This document shows positions 1 through 9,474 of a stretch of 64,000 nt of DNA, piece by piece. The stretch's first letter is position 1. Every line of letters starts with the position of its first letter. The translations under genes and the position numbers were made by a program. This DNA comes from JAFAMB01 sp963775805 (lineage in GTDB: Bacteria > Verrucomicrobiota > Verrucomicrobiia > Chthoniobacterales > JAFAMB01). Location: assembly GCA_963775805.1 (NCBI GenBank), contig CAVZKG010000001.1, positions 1 to 64,000 on the forward strand, in the 5' to 3' direction. The notes beneath the pieces were generated by a model. It had not been told where the DNA came from, made no database searches, and saw only the letters and a program-made list of their open reading frames with translations.

Positions 1-1008
1 GCTGCGCATCTGTCGGGCCGATCTTTTGCATATACCAGCCCATCGCACCCGACCCGCCGATGTTCCAAACCCATCCCAAAATCTCGCGCAATGATTGTCG
101 GGCCCCGATGGAGCATCCGGTTAGATACATTTGCTTTAGGACAAGGGGACCCGTACCGGTTATAGACGGCGAGAATTACGGCTGGGGGCCGTCTCCATAC
201 GTGACAGGATCGTCGCCGCCGAGGGTTCCACCTCCGATTGCGTCGAAGGCAAGCGTTGCACCCGTTTCAGCGATTGCATCGGTCAATTCTGGCACAAAGG
301 AGGTTTTCGATCATTTTGATCACGAACTCCGCACCGAGCCCACGAAGGGTGCGCTCTTGCTCGCTATTTCGGACGATGTTTACAAGCGGGATTTTGTCAG
401 CAAGAACAGAGCTTCAATAAGCATACCAGTTGGATGTTGCTCCGCTTGTCTTGAAGCCGGCGCCCGTCCAGATGGCCTTCCCGGGCGCATCGATTCTCGA
501 TCATGCATAGCACGCTCAGAGGGATTCCAATGGAAAGACAGAAAACGCAGCTTTCCTCTCGAAGTCGATGTGATTGAGTGCAACACCATCATTCTGATGC
601 TTCATGTAGTCCCTGGTAATGCGCGTACATGCCCCGGAGCCCATGCCGCGACCCTTTTGCCGGCAAAGTCTTGCGCCTCCGCGCCTGCCTTGACCACGAT
701 GCCTGCGCCTCGGTTCCAACGCGCATCGCTTCGTCGAGTCGGCCGGCGAGAGCTGCCATGTGCGTCTCCGGGATCTGTGCAGTCAGCGTGGGGCGTTCAG
801 CGCTCCCAGCTGACCGCATGGTTGACAGGTCCGCGGGTCCAAGCAGAAGCGAGAGGTCCGATGGATTGATTGGCGATGCCTCCACTCGGATAAGTACTTC
901 ATCCGGCGCAGGCGCCGGCGTGACCGCTTCATTTAACCACAATTCCAGAGTACCGGCAGAGGTGATCCTTGAGCATAATTCGAGACCGGGAGGTTGGTCC
1001 GCAATCAT
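1..1008 (-). pseudogene. Zinc-type alcohol dehydrogenase/quinone oxidoreductase, decayed, 3' end beyond window
   Basis: Reading the minus strand from 1008 gives the GroES-like start of an MDR oxidoreductase, with recognisable pieces such as EVLIRVEASPINPSDLSLLL and GPADL. The frame then breaks repeatedly: near 700, around 430 (fragment LVNIVRNSEQERTLRGLGAE) and around 300 (fragment LTDAIAETGATLAFDAIGGG). The end near 60-1 (GWYMQKIGPTDAQ) matches the C-terminal part of the same family in order. The order of fragments is colinear with one roughly 370-residue enzyme, so this is a single gene ruined by several indels. Family members reduce quinones or enoyl compounds with NADPH. The open frame on the plus strand over the same bases is a shadow. 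Confidence 0.75.
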
Positions 1009-1548
1009 GAATGTCGCTTTCGATCGGACTGGCGATGAGACTCGGTTGTTATACCTCGAAAAAAAGCCGGAGCGTCACCTACAGGTTTCAACGCCGTCCT
1101 CGGGAACATATCAATCCAGAACGTGTCCGCCCGGCGAAACCAAATTTTCGGCCAGTCGATCTGCGGCAATAGCTCGTTATGATTCCACTGATTGCTCCAT
1201 TTGTCATCTTGCCGTCAACGATTGTTACCTGAAAAGCCCCGCGCATTTTTAGCCGCTTACCTGTGGCTGGACGGTCCTGAAATGTGCCGCTATGCACCAC
1301 GGTTCCATGCCAACTGCCGTCACACGATCTCAGACGACACCAGTTCATCGACTGTCAAATCAAATCCGAAAAGGCTGAGCACATCAGTTTATGAAACTCC
1401 TTGAATTGTTCGGGTCCCTTATGTACTTGGTCAGGAACCAAGCCGTCCACTATAGCGCCAGGCGCCAACAACTCGTCAATGGTTGAAGCATCACCGTTGT
1501 TCAAACCTCGGAGAACCATCTTCTTACAATAGCTTCATTTTTATCCAT
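1000..1548 (-). pseudogene. SnoaL-like ester cyclase/polyketide cyclase family, frameshifted
   Basis: From an ATG at 1548 the minus strand starts MDKNEAIVRRWFSEV, hits a stop, and continues one frame over as WNNGDASTIDELLAPGAI, then VHKGPEQFKEFHKLM. A further shift leads into GSWHGTVVHSGTFQ and the typical PATGKRLKMRGAFQVTIVDG segment of SnoaL-like cyclases, and a last shift into NQWNHNELLPQIDW. The order and spacing fit a roughly 140-residue alpha+beta barrel protein. At least three frameshifts make it non-functional. It lies directly upstream of the broken oxidoreductase on the same strand, suggesting a former operon that decayed as a unit. The natural substrate of the family member cannot be told. 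Confidence 0.7.
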
Positions 1549-1801
1549 AACGATGAGTGTCTGACAAAAAACCCGCAAATGGAACCAGTTTCTAAAACGG
1601 ACAGCTTCCAACCTTTAAAAGCCTCCGATGATCGAAATTACTAGCCTTTGTTAGTGTTTTTACGACGATCAAAAATCGTTTATAGGCGCGCTTGATTGCT
1701 ATCCGCTAATGATTGTCGCTTCAATCAAAACGTGCCATATTGAAACCCTGCAAACTGATCCGGACAACAAGAAGCGTTTTGATTTTATTCCCGCAGCTTC
1801 G

Positions 1802-2760
1802 TTAAGCCTTCGCCATGGTACGTGCTCGCCAGCCCAACGTGTTCATCGCCCAGCTATATTCCCCATTGCTTAGGCCATCCAGGTCAAGTATCTTCGGCAG
1901 ATTGGCCATAGCGTTGGTTACAGTTGCTCCCAATCGCTGAACGGCGACCTTGCGATCACTGTTCGGCTTGGTCGTGACATGCGAATAAATCTCGCCTTGC
2001 ATCCGCAACAGCATTAAGAATTTTACCACGTCCTTCCTGGCATTCGGATAGTCGTCGATGAGCTTGTCTAAGGCAGCTACTGTTCTTTTTCGCGAGGCGA
2101 TAGCACGGAATGAAACATTCTGGTCACTCGCTTTCTTCCACTGCGCCAGACTCGGAATGTTCTGCGGAGCATCCGGATATTTACTTTCGAGCTCGGCCAT
2201 CTTCACGGCGATGGAATGTTAAAGGTTATTCAGCTGATCGAGATTGGCCTTCGCTTTGTTCACTGCTTCCAGCAACCCGGCCGCGCCCTGGATGAAGGTA
2301 CTATCGGAGATTCCGTGATAGTAACCCAGTCCGCCGGCCTTGAGTGCCTCCCATACACAACCTGTACAATTGTACCTAGCGCTAAAAAAAAGCGTACATC
2401 TTCTCGTTCAACCGATCTTCCCAGAACTCTTCTATCCGGCTCGTTGACACGCCGTAACTTAAATTCCCATATGCGAGCTTTAGAGCCGGCAAATTGATTT
2501 TGAAATGAGGTTCTTTCTGTCCAAAAAAAACCTTCCATGGCATTCTTATCCTCCTGGTACCCAAAATTGTCGGTCCCAAGATGCTTGAATCGGGGATACT
2601 TCTGGACTTTGAAAGGCGCATTGAGTGGATTGCCCTGTGCTGACCAAGTGATGTAGTGCTTTTCACCCTCTTTTGTTTCCAGTTTGATTGCCGCGTGACC
2701 TACGCCAAGAGTTGTAAAAACCCCGCTAGGCATCCAAATGCAGACTGTGGCTTTTTCCAT
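1802..2760 (-). pseudogene. Papain/NlpC-like effector-type protein, frameshifted
   Basis: The likely start is the ATG at 2760 (MEKATVCIWMPSGVF). The N-terminal half has GVGHAAIKL and YITWSAQGNP, then after a shift near 2450 and another in the homopolymer near 2390 it continues YNCTGCVWEALKAGG. A His in a G-H-A motif followed by a Cys in an N-C-x-x-C motif is the layout of permuted NlpC/papain-like hydrolases. A TAA after LDQLNNL splits off the C-terminal 134 residues (MAELESKYPDAPQNI onward), which stay open and in the same frame. I infer one former protein of about 310 residues. No signal peptide is visible. The catalytic assignment is inference from the motif layout only. Confidence 0.5.
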
Positions 2761-2944
2761 GATTTGCGATTCCTGGACTTTTACCGGGTTGCTGAGCAAA
2801 AGCTGTACTGTAATTGCACGATTTACGGAGTCGAGGATAAACAGACATATTTGTGAATAAATCAGTCACCTGAACAAGCCTTCAAAAAAGAACTCCACGT
2901 TACCAAATTGCTCACGCCGAACGTCTCAACCGTAAAAGCCCGAA

Positions 2945-3150
2945 TCAGATCGCACACACAGAGTATCCGAACTTTGGATTTTTGGATCGAAAACGGCGAA
3001 GTCTTCGACTGCTACCGACTCCTTCACCGCCCGTAATTTCCGCCAAAATAATCTTATCGACGAATACTTCTCGTTTGTCTGTAGGTGACATCATTCCGCC
3101 GTTAAACCAGTCTTCCACGATCCTAGCCTGTTGTTCCACATTGAAGTCGT
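2945..3150 (-). pseudogene. Short remnant, unknown protein C-terminal part
   Basis: The minus strand reads FNVEQQARIVEDWFNGGMMS and stops after about 68 codons. The motif E-Q-Q-A-x-I-V-x-D-W/Y resembles a segment often seen near the end of large toxin-like or eCIS-associated metallopeptidase proteins. No upstream domain is preserved and 3150-3400 holds no matching frame. This may equally be a chance ORF. Confidence 0.2.
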
Positions 3151-3439
3151 CTCACGACAATTTCCTTGTATTTCTGGCTAATCGCATAGGGCTTTTTTTT
3201 TTTACGTCATCCTTTCGATGTCGTTTGCGCCGGCAAAGAACGGCGCTGCCCAAAAAGTAACGAAAAAGCTAGAATTCTCGATTGCCCGATTGGATAACGA
3301 CTAGTATATAGAATTGTCCAGCAAACCCAGGTTCTTGCGGGTACTAGAGGTACTTTCGGACGTCCTTTTGGCGAACCTTTGCCAAAAATCAATTGGTAGT
3401 ATTTGGCCAAACGTTTATCATGTCGCAAAGCGATCCGGC

Positions 3440-4223
3440 AACCGCCCTTTTCTTTCAAGGCAATCGACACGATCCATTCCGACAACATCACGTTCTTTGA
3501 GATGCTGGCCCAGCTTGCCAATGAAGAGCCGGCCGAGGTCTTCATGCCGCTCGAACGCTTCTACATGCAGGCGATTGGCATTGAGAAAGGGAAGCCGTTC
3601 AACCCCGATCCAAAGACCAAAACGTTGCTCTCGGAAGCCGCCGGACCGGAGCTGCGATGGCGCGGGCCGACACCTACGATTCACCGGACCAGGATACGTA
3701 CTACTACAAAGATCGGAAATGGCAGTACGTTGGCAATTTACCTTATACGTTCATAGAGGACGGCATCCCCAAATTTGACCGCCGCGCCTATGTCTATTAC
3801 ATGGCGCTCGGAAACTCGCCAGCGATGATGTCGAAGAATGTCGGCGTCGGCTCTTACTATCTTTGGACATATAAGGACGCCGACGGCGACCACTTCGATG
3901 GGGCGAACAACTACAAGCTCCATATCCCGTCTGAAGTGCCCGCTAAAGACTTTTGGTCCGTGCTTGTGTACGACTCGCTCAGCCGATCCCAGTTGAAGAA
4001 CGGCCAGAAGTTCCCTTCCGTCAGCCCGTACACTGGTCCGAAGGTAAATGCCGATGGTTCGGTGGACGTCTACTTTGGGCCCAAGATGCCTGAAGGCCAG
4101 GAGAAGAACTGGATCAGGACCGTCCCCGGCAAAGGGTGGTTCCCGATCTTTCGTTTCTACGGCCCACTGGAACCGCTCTTCGACAAGACTTGGCAACTGA
4201 ATGACATAGAGGAAGTCAAATAA
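3440..4223 (+). pseudogene. DUF1254/DUF1214 protein, 5'-truncated and frameshifted
   Basis: Two overlapping plus frames make up the C-terminal two thirds of a DUF1254-DUF1214 protein. The first frame carries IDTIHSDNITFFEMLAQLAN and AIGIEKGKPFNPDPKTKTLL, the end of DUF1254. Near 3655 the frame changes to that starting MARADTYDSPDQDTYYYKDR, which holds the whole DUF1214 domain (VGSYYLWTYKDADGDHFDGA, then FWSVLVYDSLSRSQLKNGQ) and the usual C-terminus RFYGPLEPLFDKTWQLND. Family members are usually periplasmic or lipoproteins of 450-500 residues; here the signal peptide and most of DUF1254 are missing. The function of the family is not established. Confidence 0.7.
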
Positions 4224-4245
4224 GCGAGGCCTTCACCGCGTTTGA

Positions 4246-4722
4246 TTGTGGATGGATTCTCACGCTACGCGTGACATACTGATGGGCGCTCATCGGGCCG
4301 ATCCACGCGTGCCCCAGGTCTATTGGGAACTTCAAGTGCTTCCATTCGAAGTCTCGAATCCGGTGAGCCGGCTCCTATTGGATTTGAATAAGGCGAACTG
4401 CGCAAAAATTATGGTATTTGGTCACAAGATTGAATTTGTGGTGCTGCCAATTTCCGGAATGGCTCCGATTGGTTATGTAGTACTCGGAGTGGCAAAAGAG
4501 GAGTTTCTGAAACTGAAAGAGGAGTTTCCAGACAGGCCACGGTCGGGAGAAGATCCTGGTGTTAACGGGGCAATTAAGGATGGTGTTACGGAAGAAGAGA
4601 GAAAGCAGATTTCGGAACATCTTCAGATTCGGCAATGGGATGGGTTCAACCTTGAATTTCGGACTCCTGGAACACGCTATTTGGAGGAGGAGAAGGAAGC
4701 TCCAGCATTCGAAAGCAACTGA
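4246..4722 (+). CDS. Hypothetical protein (158 aa)
   Basis: I do not recognise this protein. It begins 22 bases after the broken DUF1254 gene and runs 158 residues, acidic and lysine-rich in its second half (EEEKEAPAFESN end). There is no signal peptide or membrane segment. A hydrophobic stretch around residues 60-80 (VVLPISGMAPIGYVVLGVA) may form a buried beta sheet. The start is uncertain because no strong ribosome binding site precedes it, and ATG codons at 4257 or 4279 are not all in frame. It could be a fragment of a larger gene in this decayed zone. Confidence 0.35.
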   Translation: MWMDSHATRDILMGAHRADPRVPQVYWELQVLPFEVSNPVSRLLLDLNKANCAKIMVFGHKIEFVVLPISGMAPIGYVVLGVAKEEFLKLKEEFPDRPRSGEDPGVNGAIKDGVTEEERKQISEHLQIRQWDGFNLEFRTPGTRYLEEEKEAPAFESN

Positions 4723-4765
4723 AGAAAATTCTGAATTTCCAGAATCCGTGAGTTGCCCCCTGAAA

Positions 4766-5848
4766 CTATATTCTCTGAACTTCGCCATAAGCGTCGTATC
4801 GAAAGTCAAGAGATACCGTAAAGGTCTTTGAACTATCCTTGAACTTCACTGAGCCATTATTCTCCCGGGTCGCCTTGAATACACGGCTCTTCTTCGAATC
4901 AATACAGTTCGAATCTCCGTGCTTCGGACAAACGGGTTTTTTGGCGTGTTGTTTGAAGTTAATCCAGTATGCATCCGGAATCGCCTGGGCAGCGTCCGGT
5001 AATTTGACGCAGATGGGCTGCGAATTGGGGTTCTTGTGCTGGCAATCGAAGGCAACGACATAAAGATCTTTACGCGCCCATTGGACGAGAAGGCTCTCGG
5101 CGATGCTATATCCGAAAAGGTCGGGAAGGGATTTGTTCGAGCAATGCGCATCCTGGAAAGTTTTCGCATGAGCCTTTCGCTTGTCTTCGCTTAGATTTTT
5201 ATCATCCATCTTTGATTGCGCGTCCAGACTACCCATGTTCTGCAGGAAAGAGGATATTGGGACATTATCATCGGTAATGTCGCCGGCTCCCCATAATCCG
5301 CAGATGTCAAAAAGCGGTTGGCTCGGATTCTTTTCCGCGCTCCAAAGTTCAGCCATCATGAGAATTAATCCTTCGAGATGACTGACACGTGCATTAACTG
5401 GCGAACCGAAACTATCCAGGAGCGAATTTGTCGCCTGCACCAGATGGACGTTTCCGAGGACCGCGCGCAAACCCTCAGGTGGTGCTCCGGCCGAAGCTGG
5501 TTGATCGCGTTGTTCTTGAGCAGACTCGCAACAGATCAGTCGGATCGTTTCGCTTCCTTGTGTGACGCAGGATTTAGCAAATTCTGCGACGTTCTTCATC
5601 GGAAATCCTCCCAAATTCCGATCTGAAAATTTCCGAATGCCTGAATTGGCTTCCACGAATCGGCTGTGTCCACAAAACCAAACTTCACTATGCTGAATCG
5701 TGTTCGCTCTCGGCAACTCCTTGGTATTCGGATTAGTCTCCTGAACGTCCACCGCGGCGCGTCTCAGTTTCGCGGCGATGGCGGTGCACATTCCTCGCAT
5801 TTCATTGTCATCGTCATTTTTGCCCAGATAGACTATGGAAACACCCAT
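4766..5848 (-). CDS. Caspase-like (clan CD) protein, putative effector
   Basis: The start is placed at 5848 because AAGGA lies eight bases upstream; the frame stays open to 5938 but lacks an RBS there. The 360-residue product has VWFCGHS with His61 at the end of one beta strand and IRLICCESA with Cys106/Cys107 at the end of another, the His-Gly/Ser and x-Cys block pattern of clan CD peptidases (caspases, gingipains, C80). After about residue 200 no known domain is evident; the C-terminal 110 residues are rich in Asn, Lys and paired cysteines (VAFDCQHKNPNS, KPVCPKHGDSNCIDSKKS). No secretion signal is seen. A second protein of the same architecture lies at 25389-25956. Proteolytic function is inferred, not demonstrated. 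Confidence 0.55.
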   Translation of the reverse strand: MGVSIVYLGKNDDDNEMRGMCTAIAAKLRRAAVDVQETNPNTKELPRANTIQHSEVWFCGHSRFVEANSGIRKFSDRNLGGFPMKNVAEFAKSCVTQGSETIRLICCESAQEQRDQPASAGAPPEGLRAVLGNVHLVQATNSLLDSFGSPVNARVSHLEGLILMMAELWSAEKNPSQPLFDICGLWGAGDITDDNVPISSFLQNMGSLDAQSKMDDKNLSEDKRKAHAKTFQDAHCSNKSLPDLFGYSIAESLLVQWARKDLYVVAFDCQHKNPNSQPICVKLPDAAQAIPDAYWINFKQHAKKPVCPKHGDSNCIDSKKSRVFKATRENNGSVKFKDSSKTFTVSLDFRYDAYGEVQRI

Positions 5849-5962
5849 ATTGATCTTCCTTGAATTCTTCGGTTCGTCCTTGTTGGCGGTGAGATGTTGA
5901 TTTTGGCCGTCTAGTGTTAAACACAGAATCGTGCGCAAACACGAGTGAAAATCTCAGACACC

Positions 5963-5969
5963 AAAGGAG
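5963..5969 (+). promoter_or_regulatory. Ribosome binding site deciding the start of the MlrC-M24 chimera
   Basis: AAAGGAG sits eight bases before the ATG at 5978, so that codon is preferred over the GTG at 5945 even though the frame is open between them. The same start gives the family's typical opening MRIAIVGIS. Confidence 0.6.
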
Positions 5970-5977
5970 TTGATCTT

Positions 5978-7789
5978 ATGCGTATAGCAATTGTTGGCAT
6001 CTCCATCGAAATCATGCTTTCCAGCCCGGTCAAAACCGAAGAGGAAGCGCTTCAGCACTGTTCGCCGGAAGAGATGCTGGAGGGCGATGTCTGGATGGTG
6101 CGCGGAATGATGGCACGGCTTCGGGAAGAACCGGATATTGAACCGGTGCCTCTTGGCTGGGTGACCGCCTTGCCTGGAGGCGCGCTGGCTTCGACAGCTT
6201 ATCAAAGAGTCAAGACCCGGACGCTTCTGCTCATCGAAGAACAGGGGCCATTCGACGCAATCTGGTCGTCATATTCTGCTTCTAAGCGACGGTATATCTC
6301 AATTGGACATGAAACGCCTGAATTGGAGCCGAGTTCCTCGGCCGATTCATCCCTTGGACCCGGAGATTACGTGGAAACCGGAACAAGGACTCTACGACGC
6401 CTAGACACCGCCCTTTTCAAACCCATGAATGTGATTCTTCGATCCGTTACTCTGCCCGATTTTGGCGATCCTGGTGATCAGCCTGAAATCTCGGCTTCTA
6501 TTTACGATACCCGTGCCAAAGCCGCTTACCGGAAGGCGGAAACCGATTGGCTCGTTGTGTACGCCGATCGCGAACATTTTGGAAACATCATCTTCTTAAC
6601 CGGCTTCGAGCCGCGATTCGAAGAAGCCTTTCTATTGCTTGGTCCCAAAAACAAGCGGGTATTGATAACCGGGAACGAGTCGGAGAGCTATGCGGTGGTC
6701 GCCGGCTTGCCTGGGCTCACCATCTTGCGGAGCCAATCGTTGAGCCTGATGGCGCAAGACCGGACGGTGAACCCTCGTCTATTCGATCGGTTCCGTGACG
6801 CGGGAATCACGGCAGGAGAAAGCCTCGGCTTGGTCGGGTGGAAATATCTGGAGGCGGAGGAAGACGCCGAATACACCAAGGCGTTCTTTATACCCGTAGC
6901 GTACGTGCAGATGCTGGAGCGTCTCGTCGGCTCTGAAAGGGAATTGAAAGAGTCGACGCCGGTCTTGATGCATCCCGAGACCGGTCTCCGCGCTACGGTG
7001 GAGGTCGATCAGTTCGCCGCCTTTGAATGGGCTGCTACGCGCTGTTCACAGTCGCTTTGGCGAATCGTTTCGGGCGTGCGCGAAGGAGACACAGAGTTCG
7101 ACGCGGTTTGCCGGATGGGATACTCCGGAGATCCATTAAATGTCCATACAATGTTCGCGTCTGCCTCGCCTGGAAGTCCGGTAATCGGTCTGCGTAGCGC
7201 AACGGGCCGGAAACTTCGCCGTGGCGACGGAGTGACTACTGCCGTGGGTTTCTGGGGTGCGCTCAGTTCACGAGCCGGTTTGTTCGATCGCAGGAACGAT
7301 GATTTTCTGAAGCCGGCTGTCGCCTATTTCGAATCGCTGATCGCCTGGTATGAAACCGCCGATCTCGATGTGACCGGCGGCGTTTTATTCGAAGCAGTTA
7401 ACGAAAAACTAGCTCAGGCAGGATTGAAGTCTGCTCTCAATCCCGGCCACCTGACCGGGCACGAAGAATGGATGCATAGTCCGATCCGCCCAGGGTCAAA
7501 CGAGAAACTCCGGTCCGGGATGCCCTTCCAGATCGATATCATTCCTGCTCCTTTGCCGGCCGGCCAGGCGCTCAATTGCGAGGACCCGGTCACATTGGGG
7601 GACGAAAATTTCCGAAATGAGTTGAAGCAAAAATGGCCTGCGTGCTTTGCAAGGGTTGAAGCGCGACGCGCTTTTATGAGGGAGCAGTTGGGAGTCGATG
7701 TGAAGCCGAGTATTTTGCCGCTTTCATCCACGCCGCTTTATCTGCCGCCGTTTTGGTTGGAGAAGGATTTGGTGCTTGTGAGGAGCTAG
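5978..7789 (+). CDS. Chimeric ORF: MlrC (M81) N-terminus fused to M24-like peptidase
   Basis: Residues 1 to about 96 match the start of MlrC/M81 proteins (MRIAIVGIS, VTALPGGALASTAYQR, then GPFDAIWS where a family member would continue into its LHGAM motif). The match then stops. From about residue 150 (Met at 6425, MNVILRSVTLPDFG) the protein is an M24-type creatinase/aminopeptidase-like protein with an N-terminal creatinase-like domain and a pita-bread-like C-terminal part containing NPGHLTGHEEW. The usual M24 metal ligands (two Asp, a His and two Glu) are not all obvious, so it may be an inactive relative. The two parts are in one frame, with about 50 residues of unassignable linker between, consistent with a deletion joining two neighbouring genes. 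It diverges from the caspase-like gene. Confidence 0.65.
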   Translation: MRIAIVGISIEIMLSSPVKTEEEALQHCSPEEMLEGDVWMVRGMMARLREEPDIEPVPLGWVTALPGGALASTAYQRVKTRTLLLIEEQGPFDAIWSSYSASKRRYISIGHETPELEPSSSADSSLGPGDYVETGTRTLRRLDTALFKPMNVILRSVTLPDFGDPGDQPEISASIYDTRAKAAYRKAETDWLVVYADREHFGNIIFLTGFEPRFEEAFLLLGPKNKRVLITGNESESYAVVAGLPGLTILRSQSLSLMAQDRTVNPRLFDRFRDAGITAGESLGLVGWKYLEAEEDAEYTKAFFIPVAYVQMLERLVGSERELKESTPVLMHPETGLRATVEVDQFAAFEWAATRCSQSLWRIVSGVREGDTEFDAVCRMGYSGDPLNVHTMFASASPGSPVIGLRSATGRKLRRGDGVTTAVGFWGALSSRAGLFDRRNDDFLKPAVAYFESLIAWYETADLDVTGGVLFEAVNEKLAQAGLKSALNPGHLTGHEEWMHSPIRPGSNEKLRSGMPFQIDIIPAPLPAGQALNCEDPVTLGDENFRNELKQKWPACFARVEARRAFMREQLGVDVKPSILPLSSTPLYLPPFWLEKDLVLVRS

Positions 7790-7977
7790 GGCGGGTGGCT
7801 TGAAGAATATATCGTGGTGTTCACTGGATGGATGAACGCCGAACAACCGGGCCGCTTCCGCAGCTGTCTTTCGTCCCGAAATCGCCATCGCTGCTATCTC
7901 GCTCCGCTGATTGGATTTGAGCTAAGGTTTTCGTCCACCAATCCGACCTTCAGCCCCGACGCATTAAAGGAACACAC

Positions 7978-8006
7978 TTGACACGAATCGTATATTTCGA
8001 TATTTA
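7978..8006 (+). promoter_or_regulatory. Promoter and probable ArsR operator upstream of arsR-like gene
   Basis: TTGACA at 7978-7983 and TATTTA at 8001-8006 are separated by 17 bases, a near-consensus sigma70 promoter. An inverted repeat ATCG (7987-7990) / CGAT (7998-8001) lies in the spacer, where an autorepressor would block polymerase. Autoregulation is typical of ArsR proteins; the operator call is inference. Confidence 0.6.
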
Positions 8007-8033
8007 TGGAAGTATAGAGACACGACAGCGCTT

Positions 8034-8381
8034 ATGCCAAAAAAACAAAGTCTCGAACAGGTCATACGCTACGCCGACATGCTTTCGGCCATGGGAACGG
8101 AGTCACGACTCCGGATTATGCAGCTTCTGCTTTCAGCCCATCCGGACGGCTTGATTGTTGGGGACATCGGCAGCGAGCTGGAAATTCCCAGCTCAACGCT
8201 CTCACACCATCTCGACAAGCTGAAGAATGAAGGTCTAGTGAAGGTCCGCCGCGAAGGGACGTCCCTTTGTTATTCGGCCAACACGGAAGCGCTTAAAGAG
8301 CTACTTGGATTTCTCTATGCGGAATGTTGCACACGCAACAAAGCCATCGAACCCCAAAAGATTATCTCTATCTGCACGTAA
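8034..8381 (+). CDS. arsR: ArsR-family winged-helix repressor
   Basis: This 115-residue protein has the ArsR winged-helix fold. Helix 3 to 4 reads IGSELEIPSSTLSHHLDKLK, the classic recognition helix of the family, followed by the wing VKVRREGTSLCYSA. Near the C-terminus, AECCTRNK supplies adjacent cysteines that could bind arsenite, although the canonical ELCVCDL motif in the recognition helix is absent. It is followed within 20 bases by remnants of arsM and arsC, so it was the first gene of an arsenic resistance operon. It probably represses itself through the operator at 7987-8001. The symbol rests on context as well as sequence. Confidence 0.75.
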   Translation: MPKKQSLEQVIRYADMLSAMGTESRLRIMQLLLSAHPDGLIVGDIGSELEIPSSTLSHHLDKLKNEGLVKVRREGTSLCYSANTEALKELLGFLYAECCTRNKAIEPQKIISICT

Positions 8382-8396
8382 GGAAAGAATGACCGT

Positions 8397-8598
8397 ATGA
8401 GCATACCGAATGTAAAAGAAGTCGTGCGAGAGAAATACGGAAAGGCTGCCCTCCGCGTAAAATCAGGTGCTGACTTTTGAAGATCCGGCAACGCTTCAAG
8501 GCACAGAAGAAGAGCGTCTAATCCTCTTTCGACGGGTGCGGGATGAAATTCGCGACTATCTGAAGACTTTTCCGTCCGAAGACGAGTACGCCAAATAA
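8397..8598 (+). pseudogene. Fused remnants of arsM (5' end) and arsC-type reductase (3' end)
   Basis: From ATG 8397 the reading MSIPNVKEVVREKYGKAALR is the beginning of an arsenite methyltransferase (V-R-E-x-Y-G-x-A-A motif), ending at TGA 8478-8480. In the next frame, from about 8470, LTFEDPATLQGTEEERLILF and then RRVRDEIRDYL to TAA 8596-8598 is the C-terminal helix region of low-molecular-weight-phosphatase-type arsenate reductase. A deletion has therefore joined the first about 25 codons of one gene to the last about 43 of another. Neither enzyme can be active. The remnant shows that arsR was followed by arsM and arsC. Confidence 0.7.
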
Positions 8599-8718
8599 CT
8601 CCCAAAGGTCCGTCCAGTCGGTGTCACTTTGATTAGTAATAGTCACTGTTTCTTGCTCGCTATTTGTCACCTTTATTGATGAGGCTTAAGCATAGATCAT
8701 TGAGATTTTCATTCTTCT

Positions 8719-9474
8719 ATGAACACATCGTTTGCTGAAAAAGTTGTATTGATCACGGGCGGAACCTCTGGAATCGGAAGAGCGACGGCAGTCGCTTTTG
8801 CTGGACAGGGTGCAAATGTTGTCATTTCTGGCCGGCGCGAGGCTGAGGGAGCCGAGTCGTTGTCGCTAATTCAGAAAGCGGGCGGTCAAGGTTTATTTGT
8901 CCGCGGCGATGTCGGCGAGGAATCAGAGATTGAAGCGCTCGTAGCCAAGACTTTGCAGCGTTTTGGCCGGCTGGACTTCGCCTTCAACAATGCTGGGGTT
9001 GGGGGAGAAGGACGTGCCACGATGAGCGCTTCGGCAGACATCTATAATCGGATCATGGACATCAATGTACGCGGCGTCTTTTTTTCGATGAAACATCAGA
9101 TACCGGCCATTCTTCAATCGGGCGGTGGCGCCATCGTGAACAACGCTTCAGTACTCGCGCTGCGGCCGAGCGCCAATTCACCAATCTACAGTGCCAGCAA
9201 AGCTGCCGTAGTCGCTCTAACGAAATCGGTCGCCCTCGAATTCGCTCCGAAAGGCGTGCGGATCAATGCGATTTGCCCGGCTATCATTGAAACGGACCTG
9301 ACCAAACAGCTCCGAGGCGATGAGCAGAGTCGCGCCCTTCTAATATCGCGTCATCCGGTCGGACGTTTTGGCCAGTCGGAAGAAATCGCTTCTGCGGTTC
9401 TCTACCTCTGTTCACCAGAGGCGTCCTTTATTACTGGCGTAGCTTTACCGCTTGATGGTGGTTTCTCAGCCTGA
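8719..9474 (+). CDS. SDR-family oxidoreductase (glucose 1-dehydrogenase-like)
   Basis: A complete 251-residue classical short-chain dehydrogenase. The cofactor loop TGGTSGIG is at residues 13-20, and NNAG and the catalytic Tyr157-x-x-x-Lys161 (in YSASK) are in place. The C-terminus ends GVALPLDGGFSA, as in 3-oxoacyl-ACP reductase and glucose dehydrogenase subfamilies. An Arg-rich SGRREAEG after beta-2 suggests NADP(H) preference. The substrate cannot be predicted. It is convergent with the broken FAD oxidase and overlaps its 3' end by about 70 bases. Two other SDR genes lie at 17835-18590 and 19141-19887. Confidence 0.9.
   Translation: MNTSFAEKVVLITGGTSGIGRATAVAFAGQGANVVISGRREAEGAESLSLIQKAGGQGLFVRGDVGEESEIEALVAKTLQRFGRLDFAFNNAGVGGEGRATMSASADIYNRIMDINVRGVFFSMKHQIPAILQSGGGAIVNNASVLALRPSANSPIYSASKAAVVALTKSVALEFAPKGVRINAICPAIIETDLTKQLRGDEQSRALLISRHPVGRFGQSEEIASAVLYLCSPEASFITGVALPLDGGFSA

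Noticed and set aside
60..869. Long plus-strand ORF of 269 codons
   Set aside because: It is antisense to colinear fragments of a decayed oxidoreductase and has no domain-like sequence of its own.
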